From positions 1 through 64,000 of the forward strand of contig NZ_JACJQY010000026.1 in NCBI RefSeq assembly GCF_014696925.1: a stretch of DNA of 64,000 bases. The letters run 5' to 3'. A program made the position numbers and the translations under genes. Shown in pieces: positions 53,476 through 62,498 of the stretch (the stretch's first letter is position 1; every line of letters starts with the position of its first letter). Source of the stretch: Phormidium tenue FACHB-1050 (GTDB lineage: Bacteria > Cyanobacteriota > Cyanobacteriia > Pseudanabaenales > Pseudanabaenaceae). The notes below the pieces were generated by a model, which searched no databases, was not told the origin of the DNA, and saw nothing but the letters and a program-made list of their open reading frames with translations.

Positions 53476-56403
53476 TTAGCCTGTATTTCTCATCCCTGCG
53501 GCAATGCCATTGATCGTGAGTAATGCACCACGCAACAATTCATTTTTAGAATAGCGCGATCGCAGATCGACAGTATCAGGACGATGTTGACGCAGACGCT
53601 TGAGCAAAGATGCTTGGATAAAACCGAGCGGCACAATTGAGCCATTTCGCAGCTGTACTGAGCGCTGTAAGTCGCGATCGCTATCCAGCATTTGTTTTTG
53701 ACCAGTGATCGCTTGGATTACTGTGCGAGTACGCTGATACTCGGCAAGAATTTCAGCAAATACATCCACAAAAGCTTCTTCAAAGCCTTCTCTGGTTAGC
53801 TCCCGCATATAGTGATGTGCGATTTGCAAATCCGTTTTGGCGAGAGTCATCTCCACACGGGAGATCGCAGTTTTAAAGAAGGGCCATTTGCTATAAAAAT
53901 ATTGCAACAGTGATAGATGACCCTCAGGATTTTGTTGGAGAAATTCCTCAAGGGCTGCACCAATACCATACCAAGATGGCAATAAAAATCGGCTCTGTGT
54001 CCAACTAAATACCCAAGGAATTGCTCGAAGACTAGCAAGATCGCGTTTGCCTGCCCGTCTAGCGGGACGCGAACTAATTTGTAACTGACTGATTTCTTCG
54101 ATCGGTGTGACTTGATGAAAAAATTCGACTAGATTGGGTTGCTCGTAAATTAACTGGCGATACACTTGGCGCGATCGCACGGAAATTCCCTCCATCGTAT
54201 CTAGCCAGCAGTCGAGCGTATCGGTACTGCTAGGTAATAAAGCCGCTTGAATTACTGCCGTAGCGATCGTCTCTAAATTGTAAAGCGCAATTTCGGGTAA
54301 CGAATATTTGGATGCAAGTACTTCCCCCTGCTCAGTAATCTTGATCCGTCCCTCAATGCTGCGTCCTGGTTGCGCCAAAATCGCCTCATAGGTTGGACCA
54401 CCACCACGACCAACCGAGCCGCCACGTCCGTGAAACATGCGGAGATCGACTTGATATTTTTGGCAAACGTCTTGTAAAGCACGCTGCGCTTTGTAAATTT
54501 CCCAATTACTGCTTAAAAAGCCAGAATCTTTATTGCTATCGGAATAACCCAACATCACCTCTTGGAGATGAGCGTGGCTTTCTAGATAAGCGCGATAAAG
54601 AGGTAACTCAAATAATTCGGACATGATCGGAGGGGCGCTTTGCAAGTCCTCTACCGTCTCAAATAAAGGTGCGATGCTAAGCGAACCTTTACCCGTAGCT
54701 GGATCGTAAAGTCCCGCCTCTTTTGCCAGTAACAATACTTCCAGAATATCGCTGACACTACGGTTCATGCTAATCACGTAGTTATTGCAAATATCGACGG
54801 AAAATTCCTGTTGAACTTTAGCCACCATCCGAAATGTCTCAATAATTTCGTTGGTTTTCGCACTGAAGTTTAGCTTGGCAGGAATCATCGGACGACGAGT
54901 TTTTAGCTCTTGTGTCAGCCATTGCACCTTCTCTGGTTCACTAAGGTCGTCATAGGGTTTATCCAAAAGCTGAAGTGATTCGGCAATTTCGGCGATCGTA
55001 TTGCTATGTTGAGTACTTTCTTGCCGAATATCTAGGTGGGCTAAATGAAATCCATAGACATCAACTTGGCGAATCAGGTTTTCGAGGGGCTTAGGGTTGA
55101 GCCTAGTTTCGATTAAACTCGCTTGGATGAGCTTTAGCTCGGCAAGGAATTCGGAAACATGGGTATAAAGCTGATGTTCTTGCCCCTGTGTGGATAACTC
55201 CATTTCTGAGGCTTGCCAACCACTATGGCGCAGTTTTTGGTTGCGATCGCGGGTACGTTCGAGCCTCTTTTTGACATAGGCTAATTTGAGGCGATAAGGC
55301 TCTTGGCGGAATTTGATCGAATATTTCTCATAAACCTCTGGCAAATGGATTTGGTCATCACCGAGAGAATCTAGCAAGTCTTGAGAAACATCACTGAGAC
55401 TTTGGGATAGTGACAGTAACCGACTGAGGCGATCAACGGACTTAATGTATTTATTTAAGACGAGATTGCGTTGGTAGCAGGCGGTTTGCCATGTGACTTC
55501 GGGGGTGACATAGGGGTTGCCATCGCGATCGCTACCTACCCACGAGCCAAACTTACAAAAATCGTAGCGAGGTAGCTTTAATTTGGGGAAAGTGCTGGAA
55601 ACTGCCGATGCAATGCGATCGTAAAGTACGGGGATCGCATCAAATAAGACCTCTTCAAAATAGTGCAGTGTATAGTCAGCTTCATCTAAAACCGTGGGCT
55701 TGATTTGGTTTAGCTCATCGGTGCGCCACCAGAGGCGAATCTCTTCGGCAATTTGCTCTTGGAGTGAGGCGGATTCCCAGTTTAAGGCGATCGCCTGTGG
55801 CGCTAATTCATCCCCCTTAAAGCCGATCAGTCGATCTAACTCCTTGAGCATTTTGGCGATCGTGCGTTGCTTCTCGCGAATTGTATGCCGCACAATTTCG
55901 GTGGGGTGAGCCGTAAATACCAAGCGAATATCCAGATTATCTAAAATCTTTTGGATTTGTCGTGGTGGCACATTTAGTTTCTTCAGTTCAGGAAAGAGCC
56001 AACGAAATGTACCCACAGGATATTCAGTTTCGCTATTAATCGGGCTAACCCTATATATGCTGGTTTGTTCCTGTTCGTGGTCTTGCTCCACAATATTGAT
56101 CAACTGAAAAAATAAAGCAAAGGCGCGGGCGGCGGTAGTTGCCTCATGCAAGTCAAGGCTTTCGACAACCTTTAAAACTTCTTGAGCAGGATACTCAGGA
56201 GCTTGTCCTTCTGGAGAACACATGGCTCGCAGTTGGCGCAATAGATCGACTAACTCTTGACCGCTTTCTCTTAATAGGACTGATTCCCACAGATCCTCAA
56301 CCAGCTTTAGACGATATCGCAAACGAGAATTAGCGGCACGCAGATCGCTCTCTATATTGACTATCTGTACCAATGATGCTGACAGTGCTGCTGGGGAACT
56401 CAT
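53476..56403 (-). CDS. ppc: Phosphoenolpyruvate carboxylase
   Basis: A 975-residue enzyme that carboxylates PEP to oxaloacetate. The catalytic His is in [20 protein letters not shown]. The [11 protein letters not shown] block carries the catalytic Lys, [14 protein letters not shown] the Arg/Gly loop, and the C-terminal [10 protein letters not shown] is invariant. Length matches other cyanobacterial enzymes. Anaplerotic carbon fixation is the expected role. Confidence 0.97.
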   Translation of the reverse strand: MSSPAALSASLVQIVNIESDLRAANSRLRYRLKLVEDLWESVLLRESGQELVDLLRQLRAMCSPEGQAPEYPAQEVLKVVESLDLHEATTAARAFALFFQLINIVEQDHEQEQTSIYRVSPINSETEYPVGTFRWLFPELKKLNVPPRQIQKILDNLDIRLVFTAHPTEIVRHTIREKQRTIAKMLKELDRLIGFKGDELAPQAIALNWESASLQEQIAEEIRLWWRTDELNQIKPTVLDEADYTLHYFEEVLFDAIPVLYDRIASAVSSTFPKLKLPRYDFCKFGSWVGSDRDGNPYVTPEVTWQTACYQRNLVLNKYIKSVDRLSRLLSLSQSLSDVSQDLLDSLGDDQIHLPEVYEKYSIKFRQEPYRLKLAYVKKRLERTRDRNQKLRHSGWQASEMELSTQGQEHQLYTHVSEFLAELKLIQASLIETRLNPKPLENLIRQVDVYGFHLAHLDIRQESTQHSNTIAEIAESLQLLDKPYDDLSEPEKVQWLTQELKTRRPMIPAKLNFSAKTNEIIETFRMVAKVQQEFSVDICNNYVISMNRSVSDILEVLLLAKEAGLYDPATGKGSLSIAPLFETVEDLQSAPPIMSELFELPLYRAYLESHAHLQEVMLGYSDSNKDSGFLSSNWEIYKAQRALQDVCQKYQVDLRMFHGRGGSVGRGGGPTYEAILAQPGRSIEGRIKITEQGEVLASKYSLPEIALYNLETIATAVIQAALLPSSTDTLDCWLDTMEGISVRSRQVYRQLIYEQPNLVEFFHQVTPIEEISQLQISSRPARRAGKRDLASLRAIPWVFSWTQSRFLLPSWYGIGAALEEFLQQNPEGHLSLLQYFYSKWPFFKTAISRVEMTLAKTDLQIAHHYMRELTREGFEEAFVDVFAEILAEYQRTRTVIQAITGQKQMLDSDRDLQRSVQLRNGSIVPLGFIQASLLKRLRQHRPDTVDLRSRYSKNELLRGALLTINGIAAGMRNTG

Positions 56404-56897
56404 CCAACTTTCTCCAAAATTTTCTTTTTAGTCCAAAATCTTCCTACCTTAAGACCTACTCTTCTGTCGCTCAACTAGCAGTTAGCGATTGTTGTGTTAA
56501 ACACTTGTAGTTACAGAGTTTGAAATCTTATGTAGGAATCAAGCGTAAAATCTCTATTGTTTTCTATACCATACCAGCCCACCAGTTTGTTAGTTGTAGC
56601 GGTTTTTGCTAGTAATCTGCATGACTTTTGCTTAATATTCATTAAGGTATAGAGGTAGGCTTGAGAATAATTTAGGGTGCTTCACGCAAACTATAGCTAT
56701 AGCCACCTGTATCAGGACAAATCAAAACCCAAATAGTGTGAGGCGGCGCTTCGCGCCGCCTCACACTATTTGGGTTTTATGTCCCAATAAGAATGGCGAC
56801 ACCTATAACGTTAAAAATATATTTGTTTTTGCAATATTTCTTTACAAAATGACGATAATGAGAAATATAGTAAAAATAATTTTAAAAAGCTTAACCA
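56404..56897. repeat. Intergenic region upstream of ppc with a composite dispersed repeat
   Basis: The divergent ppc and hydroxylase genes share this 494-base gap. It contains the best-preserved composite repeat (56691-56807): outer end CTATAGCCACCTGTATCAGG, then ACA; a perfect hairpin with arms AAAACCCAAATAGTGTGAGG, then CGGCGC and a TTC loop (56724-56778); and the opposite end GTCCCAATAAGAATGGCGAC, then ACCTATA. The remaining AT-rich DNA presumably holds both promoters. Confidence 0.7.
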
Positions 56898-58133
56898 ATG
56901 TTTGATGTGTTGATTGTGGGTGCGGGAATGGTGGGCGCGAGTTTAGCCTGTGCGCTGGGTGATAAAAATTACCCTGCCGATCGCCCACTCAAAGTTGGAA
57001 TTATTGAAGCTAACGGTAATTTTTTACGCGGAGAATTTACTGCCGATGGTCGCGCCAGTGCGATCGCCTATGGCTCCAGCCAAATTTGGCGAAACATCGG
57101 TGTGTGGGGCGGAATGCAAAGCAGGGGCGTAACCCCAATGCATAGGATCCAAGTCTCCGAGGGTGATTTGCCCTATCAGGTGCAGTTGCGGCGCGAAGAT
57201 ATGGGGCAAGAAGCCTTGGGTTATATAGTCGAAAATTCGGTAACTTTGGCTTCGCTCTGGGAATTTGCGCGGGAATGTAGCAATCTCGAATTAATTTGTC
57301 CTGCCAAAATTCTAGATATTGAACTTTTAGATGCTAAATCTGGCAGCGATCGCGATGTCATGCGCGTAAAAATAAGCTCAGATATTGGTGAGCAATATCT
57401 CGAAACCAAATTATTAGTGGGTGCTGATGGTGGGCGATCGCTAGTGCGGCAATTAGCCAATATTGCGATCGATCAACGCCCCTACGAGCAAACCTGCATC
57501 GTCACTACGATTCAGTCAGAACAGCCTCATCACAATTTTGCCCATGAAAGATTTCAGCCCAGTGGACCCTTTGCAATTTTGCCTTTAGGTAGCGATCGCT
57601 CCTGCATCGTTTGGACTGCCACTGCTGAGGAAACACCCCATTTGCTAGCTCTTGATGACTCGACATTCCTGCAAGAGTTAACCAATCGCTTTGGTCATCC
57701 CCTCATGGAAAAGCTCGGCAAGATTAAAGTGATTTCCCGTGAACGCGCTAATTATGTTCCCCGTTGGATGCATAGCCAGACCTATATTCATCCCCGTTTA
57801 GCCTTAATTGGTGATGCGGCGCATACCACGCACCCGATCGCAGGGCAGGGCATGAATCTCGGTATTCGTGATGTTAATGCTTTGGCAAAGGTGTTAAAAG
57901 CTGCCCATCAAAATCATGAGGATCTGGGGGCGATCGCGGTTTTGAAGCGTTATGAAGCTAAACGCAAATGGGATAACTTAGGCGTAATTTGGCTGACTGA
58001 TATTTCTAATCGCCTATTTTCTAATCATAATTGGTTCTTTAAAGTCTTACGCCGCTTTGGTTTGCTGCTTCTGCAAATCTCGCCACTCAAGCGCATTTTG
58101 ATGTACTTTATGATGGGCTTACATCAGGTTTGA
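56898..58133 (+). CDS. UbiH/UbiF-type FAD-dependent hydroxylase
   Basis: A 411-residue class A flavin monooxygenase. The FAD motif is LIVGAGMVGASLACALG at the N-terminus, the DG motif is VGADGGRSLVRQLA, and the GD motif is LALIGDAAHTTHPIAGQGMN with LGIRDVNAL. It resembles ubiquinone-type ring hydroxylases; in cyanobacteria these are candidates for plastoquinone or tocopherol-related ring chemistry, which is inference. The ureidoglycolate lyase gene begins 4 bases later. Confidence 0.88.
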   Translation: MFDVLIVGAGMVGASLACALGDKNYPADRPLKVGIIEANGNFLRGEFTADGRASAIAYGSSQIWRNIGVWGGMQSRGVTPMHRIQVSEGDLPYQVQLRREDMGQEALGYIVENSVTLASLWEFARECSNLELICPAKILDIELLDAKSGSDRDVMRVKISSDIGEQYLETKLLVGADGGRSLVRQLANIAIDQRPYEQTCIVTTIQSEQPHHNFAHERFQPSGPFAILPLGSDRSCIVWTATAEETPHLLALDDSTFLQELTNRFGHPLMEKLGKIKVISRERANYVPRWMHSQTYIHPRLALIGDAAHTTHPIAGQGMNLGIRDVNALAKVLKAAHQNHEDLGAIAVLKRYEAKRKWDNLGVIWLTDISNRLFSNHNWFFKVLRRFGLLLLQISPLKRILMYFMMGLHQV

Positions 58134-58137
58134 GAAT

Positions 58138-58641
58138 ATGGCGATCGCACATTTACCAACTCAGCTAACCCCGCAATTAATTACGCCTGAAAATTTTCAA
58201 CCCTATGGGCAAGTAATTTTTCCGACTGATGACAGTAAGCAATTTGATCTGAATGATGCTCAGCTAATCTTATCGGGGATTCCGCGTTTTTACATCATGC
58301 ACCTCCGCAAAGTTGGACTAAGATTTCACAGCTTGGCGCGGCATCAACAATGCACTCAATGTCTTGGCTCTCTTGCTGGTAAAGAATGGTTTATGGTAGT
58401 TGCTCCAGCCTCAGCCCCAGCGGAAATTGATATAACGCAAATTGCGACATTTCGGATCACAGGCAATTGTTTCATCAAACTAAATGCTGGCACTTGGCAC
58501 GCGGGGCCCCTTTTTGAAGAAGAATTTATCGATTTTTATAATCTGGAATTGCATGACACCAATATCAATGATTATGAGGTCTGTAATTTACGCAAACTTT
58601 ATAACTTGAGTTTTGAGCTACAAATTCGTTATCTTTCTTAG
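58138..58641 (+). CDS. Ureidoglycolate lyase-like (AllA) cupin protein
   Basis: A 167-residue AllA-family protein (LITPENFQPYGQVIFP; HQQCTQCLGSLAGKEWFMVV; KLNAGTWHAGPL). AllA releases urea from ureidoglycolate in purine-derived nitrogen use. Other allantoin genes are absent nearby, so the true substrate is uncertain. It is probably translated with the hydroxylase gene, given the 4-base gap. Confidence 0.85.
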   Translation: MAIAHLPTQLTPQLITPENFQPYGQVIFPTDDSKQFDLNDAQLILSGIPRFYIMHLRKVGLRFHSLARHQQCTQCLGSLAGKEWFMVVAPASAPAEIDITQIATFRITGNCFIKLNAGTWHAGPLFEEEFIDFYNLELHDTNINDYEVCNLRKLYNLSFELQIRYLS

Positions 58642-58644
58642 GGA

Positions 58645-58737
58645 TAGGACTTATGCAAAAGAACGCATCGTAAGGGCAATTCATGAATTGCCCTTACGAT
58701 GTGGTTCGGGTTTAAAGACATTTTTGCGTAAGTCCTA
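58645..58737. repeat. 93-bp MITE with TAGGACTTA termini
   Basis: TAGGACTTATGCAAAA (58645-58660) and TTTTGCGTAAGTCCTA (58722-58737) are terminal inverted repeats with one mismatch. The interior is a palindrome (58666-58701) around GGCAATTCATGAATTGCC. GGACTTACGCA ends are common on cyanobacterial MITEs, from memory. Confidence 0.75.
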
Positions 58738-58745
58738 AGGGACTC

Positions 58746-61700
58746 TTAACTCTGGGAAATTTCAAACTCAGTAAAGACTTTGGCTTGCTCTAAGACTAGC
58801 TCTGTTGCTAGAGCTTCCATATCGGGAGGATAGCCATATTGACGGAGTAAACGTTTCACAGCAACTTTCATTCTGGCTCTGACGCTTTCCTTGAGGTTCC
58901 AGTCGATTGATGCGTTTTTACGTATGCGATCGCATAGGACGATCGCCAGTTCTCGTAATTTATCAACGCCCATAACTTCTTGAGCGCTTTGATTGTTGGC
59001 AAGAGCATCGTAAAAAGCTAGTTCGTAGGGTTCTAGTTTTAATTCTTCACCTCTTGCTTGAGATGCCTTAGTGTCCTTTGCCATGTTCAGCAATTCTTCG
59101 AGGATATCGGTAACGCTGATGACTTGATTACGATAGCGGCGTAGGGCATCTTCGAGAAGATCGGCAAGTTTGCGGCTTTGGACAATGTTGGTACGGCTAC
59201 TTGCTTTGATTTCATCCTTGAGCAGTTTTTGCAGAAGTTCAACGGCGAGGTTTTGATGTTCCATGCCCCGCACTTCTGCCATAAATTCATCGGAGATGAT
59301 TGATATATCAGGGCTTTTTATTCCTGCTTCATCAAAAATATTAATCACTGCATCAGATACGAGAGCCTGATCTACGACCTGACGGATCGCGGTTTCGATG
59401 TCGTGGTTGCTGAGATTTCCGCCTTCTCCTTCGCCTGTAAGTTTACGGAGACTGGCTTGGATGGCTTGGAAAAAGGAGATTTTCTCAGAGGCGGCGATCG
59501 CTTCGGGATGGGGGACAGCTAAGGAATGAGCTTTAGATAGGGCGTTAAGTTCAGAGAAAAACCGATCTTTAATCGTGGGAGTAGCGACATAGTTGGCGGC
59601 GTTTTTGAGGATGTTGAGCTTTTCGCCCGTGCTGCTGTCGAAGTAATGCTCATAGGCAAAGTCCGCCATGATCTGCTCGACTATTTCTAGTTTGGCAAGC
59701 ATTAGCCCCACGGCTACATCTTGATTGAGGGTGAGATCGCCTTTACCGCCACTGTTGGCATAAAAGGATAGAGCTTTTTTGAGTTCGGCGGCGAGTCCGA
59801 GATAGTCCACAATTAAGCCGCCTGTTTTCTCAAAGAAGACACGGTTAATGCGGGCGATCGCTTGCATGAGGTTATGACTTTTAAGCGGCTTGTCGATATA
59901 CATCGTGTGCAGACAAGGGGCATCAAATCCCGTTAGCCACATATCGCAGACTATGACCAGTTCGAGGGAGTTTTCGGGGTCTTTGAGGCGTTGGGCTAGG
60001 GTTTGACGGTTGGCTTTGTTGGTGTGGTGTTTGACCAGATTTTCTTCATCGGAGGCATTGGCAGTGAAAACGACTTTAATTTTGCCTGTGGTCAGCTCGT
60101 CGCTGTGCCAATCGGGACGGAGTCTGACGATCGCATCGTAGAGATTTACAGCAATTCTGCGGGTCATGGTGACGATCATCGCTTTACCTTTGTTGACCTG
60201 TTGCCGCGCTTCAAAGTGGGTCACGATATCTTGGGCGATTTGTTGGAGTCGTTGGGTTGAGCCGACGATCGCTTCAATCCTAGTTTGGTTCGCTTTGGCT
60301 TGTTCCCTCTCCCCTAGCCCCTCTCCCAAAGGGAGAAGGGAATCGAGGTCTTCGTCTAGTTCATCGAGGAGTTGACGACCTGTTTCGTCGAGGTCAACTT
60401 TAACAAGGCGACTTTCGTAATAAATGGGGACGGTTGCACCATCGGCAACGGCTTGGGAGATGTCGTAAATGTCGATGTAGTCGCCAAAAATGGCGGGGGT
60501 ATTTTTATCGCTTTGTTCGATCGGTGTGCCTGTGAAACCGACAAAGCAAGCATTGGGTAGGGCATCACGAATATATTTAGCGAATCCGTAGCGGGTAGCT
60601 TTGCCTGTGATGTTGCCATTTTCATCTTTGATATCGACTTGTTTGGCGGTGAATCCATACTGGCTACGGTGTGCCTCATCAGCAAGGACGATGATATTGG
60701 CGCGATCGCTAATTTTTGGATAGAGACTTTCACCATCGGCAGGGGAGAATTTCTGGACGGTGGTAAAGATAATCCCGCCTGAGTTGGTGTTGAGCAGTTG
60801 ACGCACTCGATCGTGATTATCTGCTTGTTGTGGGTCTTGTCTGAGGAGTTGCTGACAACCTGCGAAGGTGTCGAATAGTTGATCGTCGAGGTCATTGCGA
60901 TCGGTCAGCATAACCACAGTGGGATTATTGAGGTTTGGGTCTAAGACCAGTTTTCCTGCGAGAAATACCATTGAGAGGGATTTGCCGCTTCCTTGGGTAT
61001 GCCAAATTACGCCGCCCTTGCGAGGGTTGCCTTCTTGTAAGGACAAATTGCCCTCTCCCCTAGCCCCTCTCCCAGTGGGCGAGGGGGACAAACTACCCTC
61101 TCCCCTAGCCCCTCTCCCAGTGGGCGAGGGGGACAGGAGATCTAGTAGGTTTTGGAGGACGGTTTCTAGGTTTTGGGAGATTTCTTGATTGGTGAATCTT
61201 AGAACTGTTAGCCCTAACGAGTTTAGATATTCACTGCGTTGGCGATCGCGTTGCTGTTGTTCTGGTTGATTGTGAATCTCGCCATCAAGTTCGATTACTA
61301 ATTTGCGATCGTGACAATAAAAATCAACGATGTAGTTACCGATCTGATGTTGTCGCCGAAATTTTAAGCCTAGAAAGCGTTTTGTTCTAACAATTTCCCA
61401 AAACACTTTTTCCGCAGATGTTTGATTTTTTCGTAATTCTCTAACTTGTTCTAACAGGGTAGTTACTGCTAATCCTCCTTTGTATCCCAAATTTTCGATA
61501 CTTTCTGCCCTCTCCCTAAATCCCTCATTTTCCCTCTCCCTAAATCCCTCTCCCAGAGGGAGAGGGACTTCCAAACTCTTGTCCCCCTCCCTCTGGGAGG
61601 GGCTAGGGGAGGGAAATCCACAAGCTTTAATGATCGATTCAACGGCTTTATTAACTGCGTAGTATTGGTGATAGGCGGCGATTTTTTTAATCGTGGTAAT

Positions 61701-62495
61701 GCTGACTATGCCAGTATTGAGGTCTTCGCTACGGGTTTTTTCAAATACGGTGAAGTGGCGGATCAGGTCTAGAAGAGTTTGTTTGTTGAGCAGTCCTGTG
61801 GTCAAGATTTCTAATTCGTTGATGTGGTTCTCAACCGTGGGTGTTTTCCATGCCGAAAAACGGTTAAAGTCGGCGGTGAGGGAACCTGCACGGGCGGAGA
61901 GTCCATCGGAAATTACTAGCAGGGCGTTGTAGGTAAATAGGCTAGGGATTTCGCTTTTGTAGGTTTGTAGTTGGTTATAGGCGGCGCGAAGGTTGGCTTT
62001 TTCATCGACGGCATTTTTTAGCTCGATGACAACGAGGGGCAAGCCGTTGATAAAGATGACCAGATCGGGGCGGCGGTTGTGGTTATCTTCGATGACGGTA
62101 AATTGATTAACTACTAGAAATTCGTTGTTATCGATGTTGTGCCAGTCGATCGCTTTGACGGGTTCACCTCTGGTTTCGCCGTTTTTCTGATATTCAACGG
62201 TGATGCCTTCGGTGAGGTATTTATGGAATATTTCGTTGTTGTTGAGTAGGTCGGAACTGGCAATATTAAAGATTTCCCGTTGGGCTTGGTTGAGGGCATC
62301 GGCGGGAATGGTGGGATTAAGGCGATGGATCGATTGTTGTAATCGGTCTTTTAAAACCACATCACCGAAGTTTTCGCGCTCTTGGTCTTTGCCTTCGGGT
62401 TGGAGGTCGTAGCCGTGATGGTAGGCATAACCGAGGGTTTGCAAGAGTTGCAGTTGGTATTGTTCGATCTCATCTTCGGTGAGGGTTGATTTCAT
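58746..62495 (-). CDS. hsdR: Type I restriction enzyme HsdR with in-frame DUF559 nuclease insertion
   Basis: A 1249-residue restriction subunit. The N-terminal PD-(D/E)XK nuclease domain is seen in RRPDLVIFINGLPLVVIELK (D144, E158-L-K160). The SF2 motor has Walker A HTQGSGKS (about 499-506), ADEAHRSQYG, FTGTP and QAIARINR. Between them, residues 294-492 are not part of the family core. They hold a complete DUF559 domain (about 345-452; D391, E402-L-D404) bounded by Gly/Arg/Glu/Pro-rich segments translated from CCCTCTCCCC repeats. A further repeat-derived segment (LLPLGEGLGEREQ) lies at about 718-731. The frame stays open. HsdR loops on and cuts DNA when HsdS/HsdM meet unmodified sites; whether this version is active is uncertain. 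Confidence 0.9.
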   Translation of the reverse strand: MKSTLTEDEIEQYQLQLLQTLGYAYHHGYDLQPEGKDQERENFGDVVLKDRLQQSIHRLNPTIPADALNQAQREIFNIASSDLLNNNEIFHKYLTEGITVEYQKNGETRGEPVKAIDWHNIDNNEFLVVNQFTVIEDNHNRRPDLVIFINGLPLVVIELKNAVDEKANLRAAYNQLQTYKSEIPSLFTYNALLVISDGLSARAGSLTADFNRFSAWKTPTVENHINELEILTTGLLNKQTLLDLIRHFTVFEKTRSEDLNTGIVSITTIKKIAAYHQYYAVNKAVESIIKACGFPSPSPSQREGDKSLEVPLPLGEGFRERENEGFRERAESIENLGYKGGLAVTTLLEQVRELRKNQTSAEKVFWEIVRTKRFLGLKFRRQHQIGNYIVDFYCHDRKLVIELDGEIHNQPEQQQRDRQRSEYLNSLGLTVLRFTNQEISQNLETVLQNLLDLLSPSPTGRGARGEGSLSPSPTGRGARGEGNLSLQEGNPRKGGVIWHTQGSGKSLSMVFLAGKLVLDPNLNNPTVVMLTDRNDLDDQLFDTFAGCQQLLRQDPQQADNHDRVRQLLNTNSGGIIFTTVQKFSPADGESLYPKISDRANIIVLADEAHRSQYGFTAKQVDIKDENGNITGKATRYGFAKYIRDALPNACFVGFTGTPIEQSDKNTPAIFGDYIDIYDISQAVADGATVPIYYESRLVKVDLDETGRQLLDELDEDLDSLLPLGEGLGEREQAKANQTRIEAIVGSTQRLQQIAQDIVTHFEARQQVNKGKAMIVTMTRRIAVNLYDAIVRLRPDWHSDELTTGKIKVVFTANASDEENLVKHHTNKANRQTLAQRLKDPENSLELVIVCDMWLTGFDAPCLHTMYIDKPLKSHNLMQAIARINRVFFEKTGGLIVDYLGLAAELKKALSFYANSGGKGDLTLNQDVAVGLMLAKLEIVEQIMADFAYEHYFDSSTGEKLNILKNAANYVATPTIKDRFFSELNALSKAHSLAVPHPEAIAASEKISFFQAIQASLRKLTGEGEGGNLSNHDIETAIRQVVDQALVSDAVINIFDEAGIKSPDISIISDEFMAEVRGMEHQNLAVELLQKLLKDEIKASSRTNIVQSRKLADLLEDALRRYRNQVISVTDILEELLNMAKDTKASQARGEELKLEPYELAFYDALANNQSAQEVMGVDKLRELAIVLCDRIRKNASIDWNLKESVRARMKVAVKRLLRQYGYPPDMEALATELVLEQAKVFTEFEISQS
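60305..60341. repeat. CCCTCTCCCC-type repeat inside hsdR
   Basis: CCCTCTCCCCTAGCCCCTCT, then CCCAAAGGGAGAAGGGA, translated in hsdR as LLPLGEGLGEREQ. Also found at 61051, 61096, 61531, 61582, 63761 and 63828. Confidence 0.8.
61051..61135. repeat. Two identical 40-bp tandem repeats in hsdR
   Basis: Both copies read CCCTCTCCCCTAGCCCCTCT, then CCCAGTGGGCGAGGGGGACA, separated by AACTA. Together they are translated as two copies of LSPSPTGRGARGEG. A nearly identical copy lies outside the gene at 63761-63800. Confidence 0.85.
61531..61613. repeat. Two diverged CCCTCTCC-type repeats on the other side of the DUF559 module
   Basis: TCCCTCTCCCTAAATCCCTC, then TCCCAGAGGGAGAGGGA (61531-61567), and an inverted copy ending GGGAGGGGCTAGGGGAGGGA (61582-61613). 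Confidence 0.75.
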
Positions 62496-62498
62496 GGT

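Larger units (their letters stand above)
61020..61616 (-). mobile_element. In-frame insertion in hsdR: DUF559 endonuclease module with flanking repeats
   Basis: About 199 codons inserted just before the HsdR Walker A motif. In coding order: repeat-derived segment (61531-61613), DUF559 domain (about 61140-61463; NQTSAEKVFWEIVRTKRFLG, then RRQHQIGNYIVDFYCHDRKL and VIELDGEIH), and two identical 40-bp repeats (61096-61135 and 61051-61090). DUF559 is a Vsr-like PD-(D/E)XK family related to homing-type nucleases. That the module moved in as a unit is inferred. Confidence 0.65.

Noticed and set aside
61051-61135. CRISPR or minisatellite made of the two 40-bp copies in hsdR
   Set aside because: Only two direct copies with a 5-base spacer, and the same sequence is dispersed elsewhere in both orientations.
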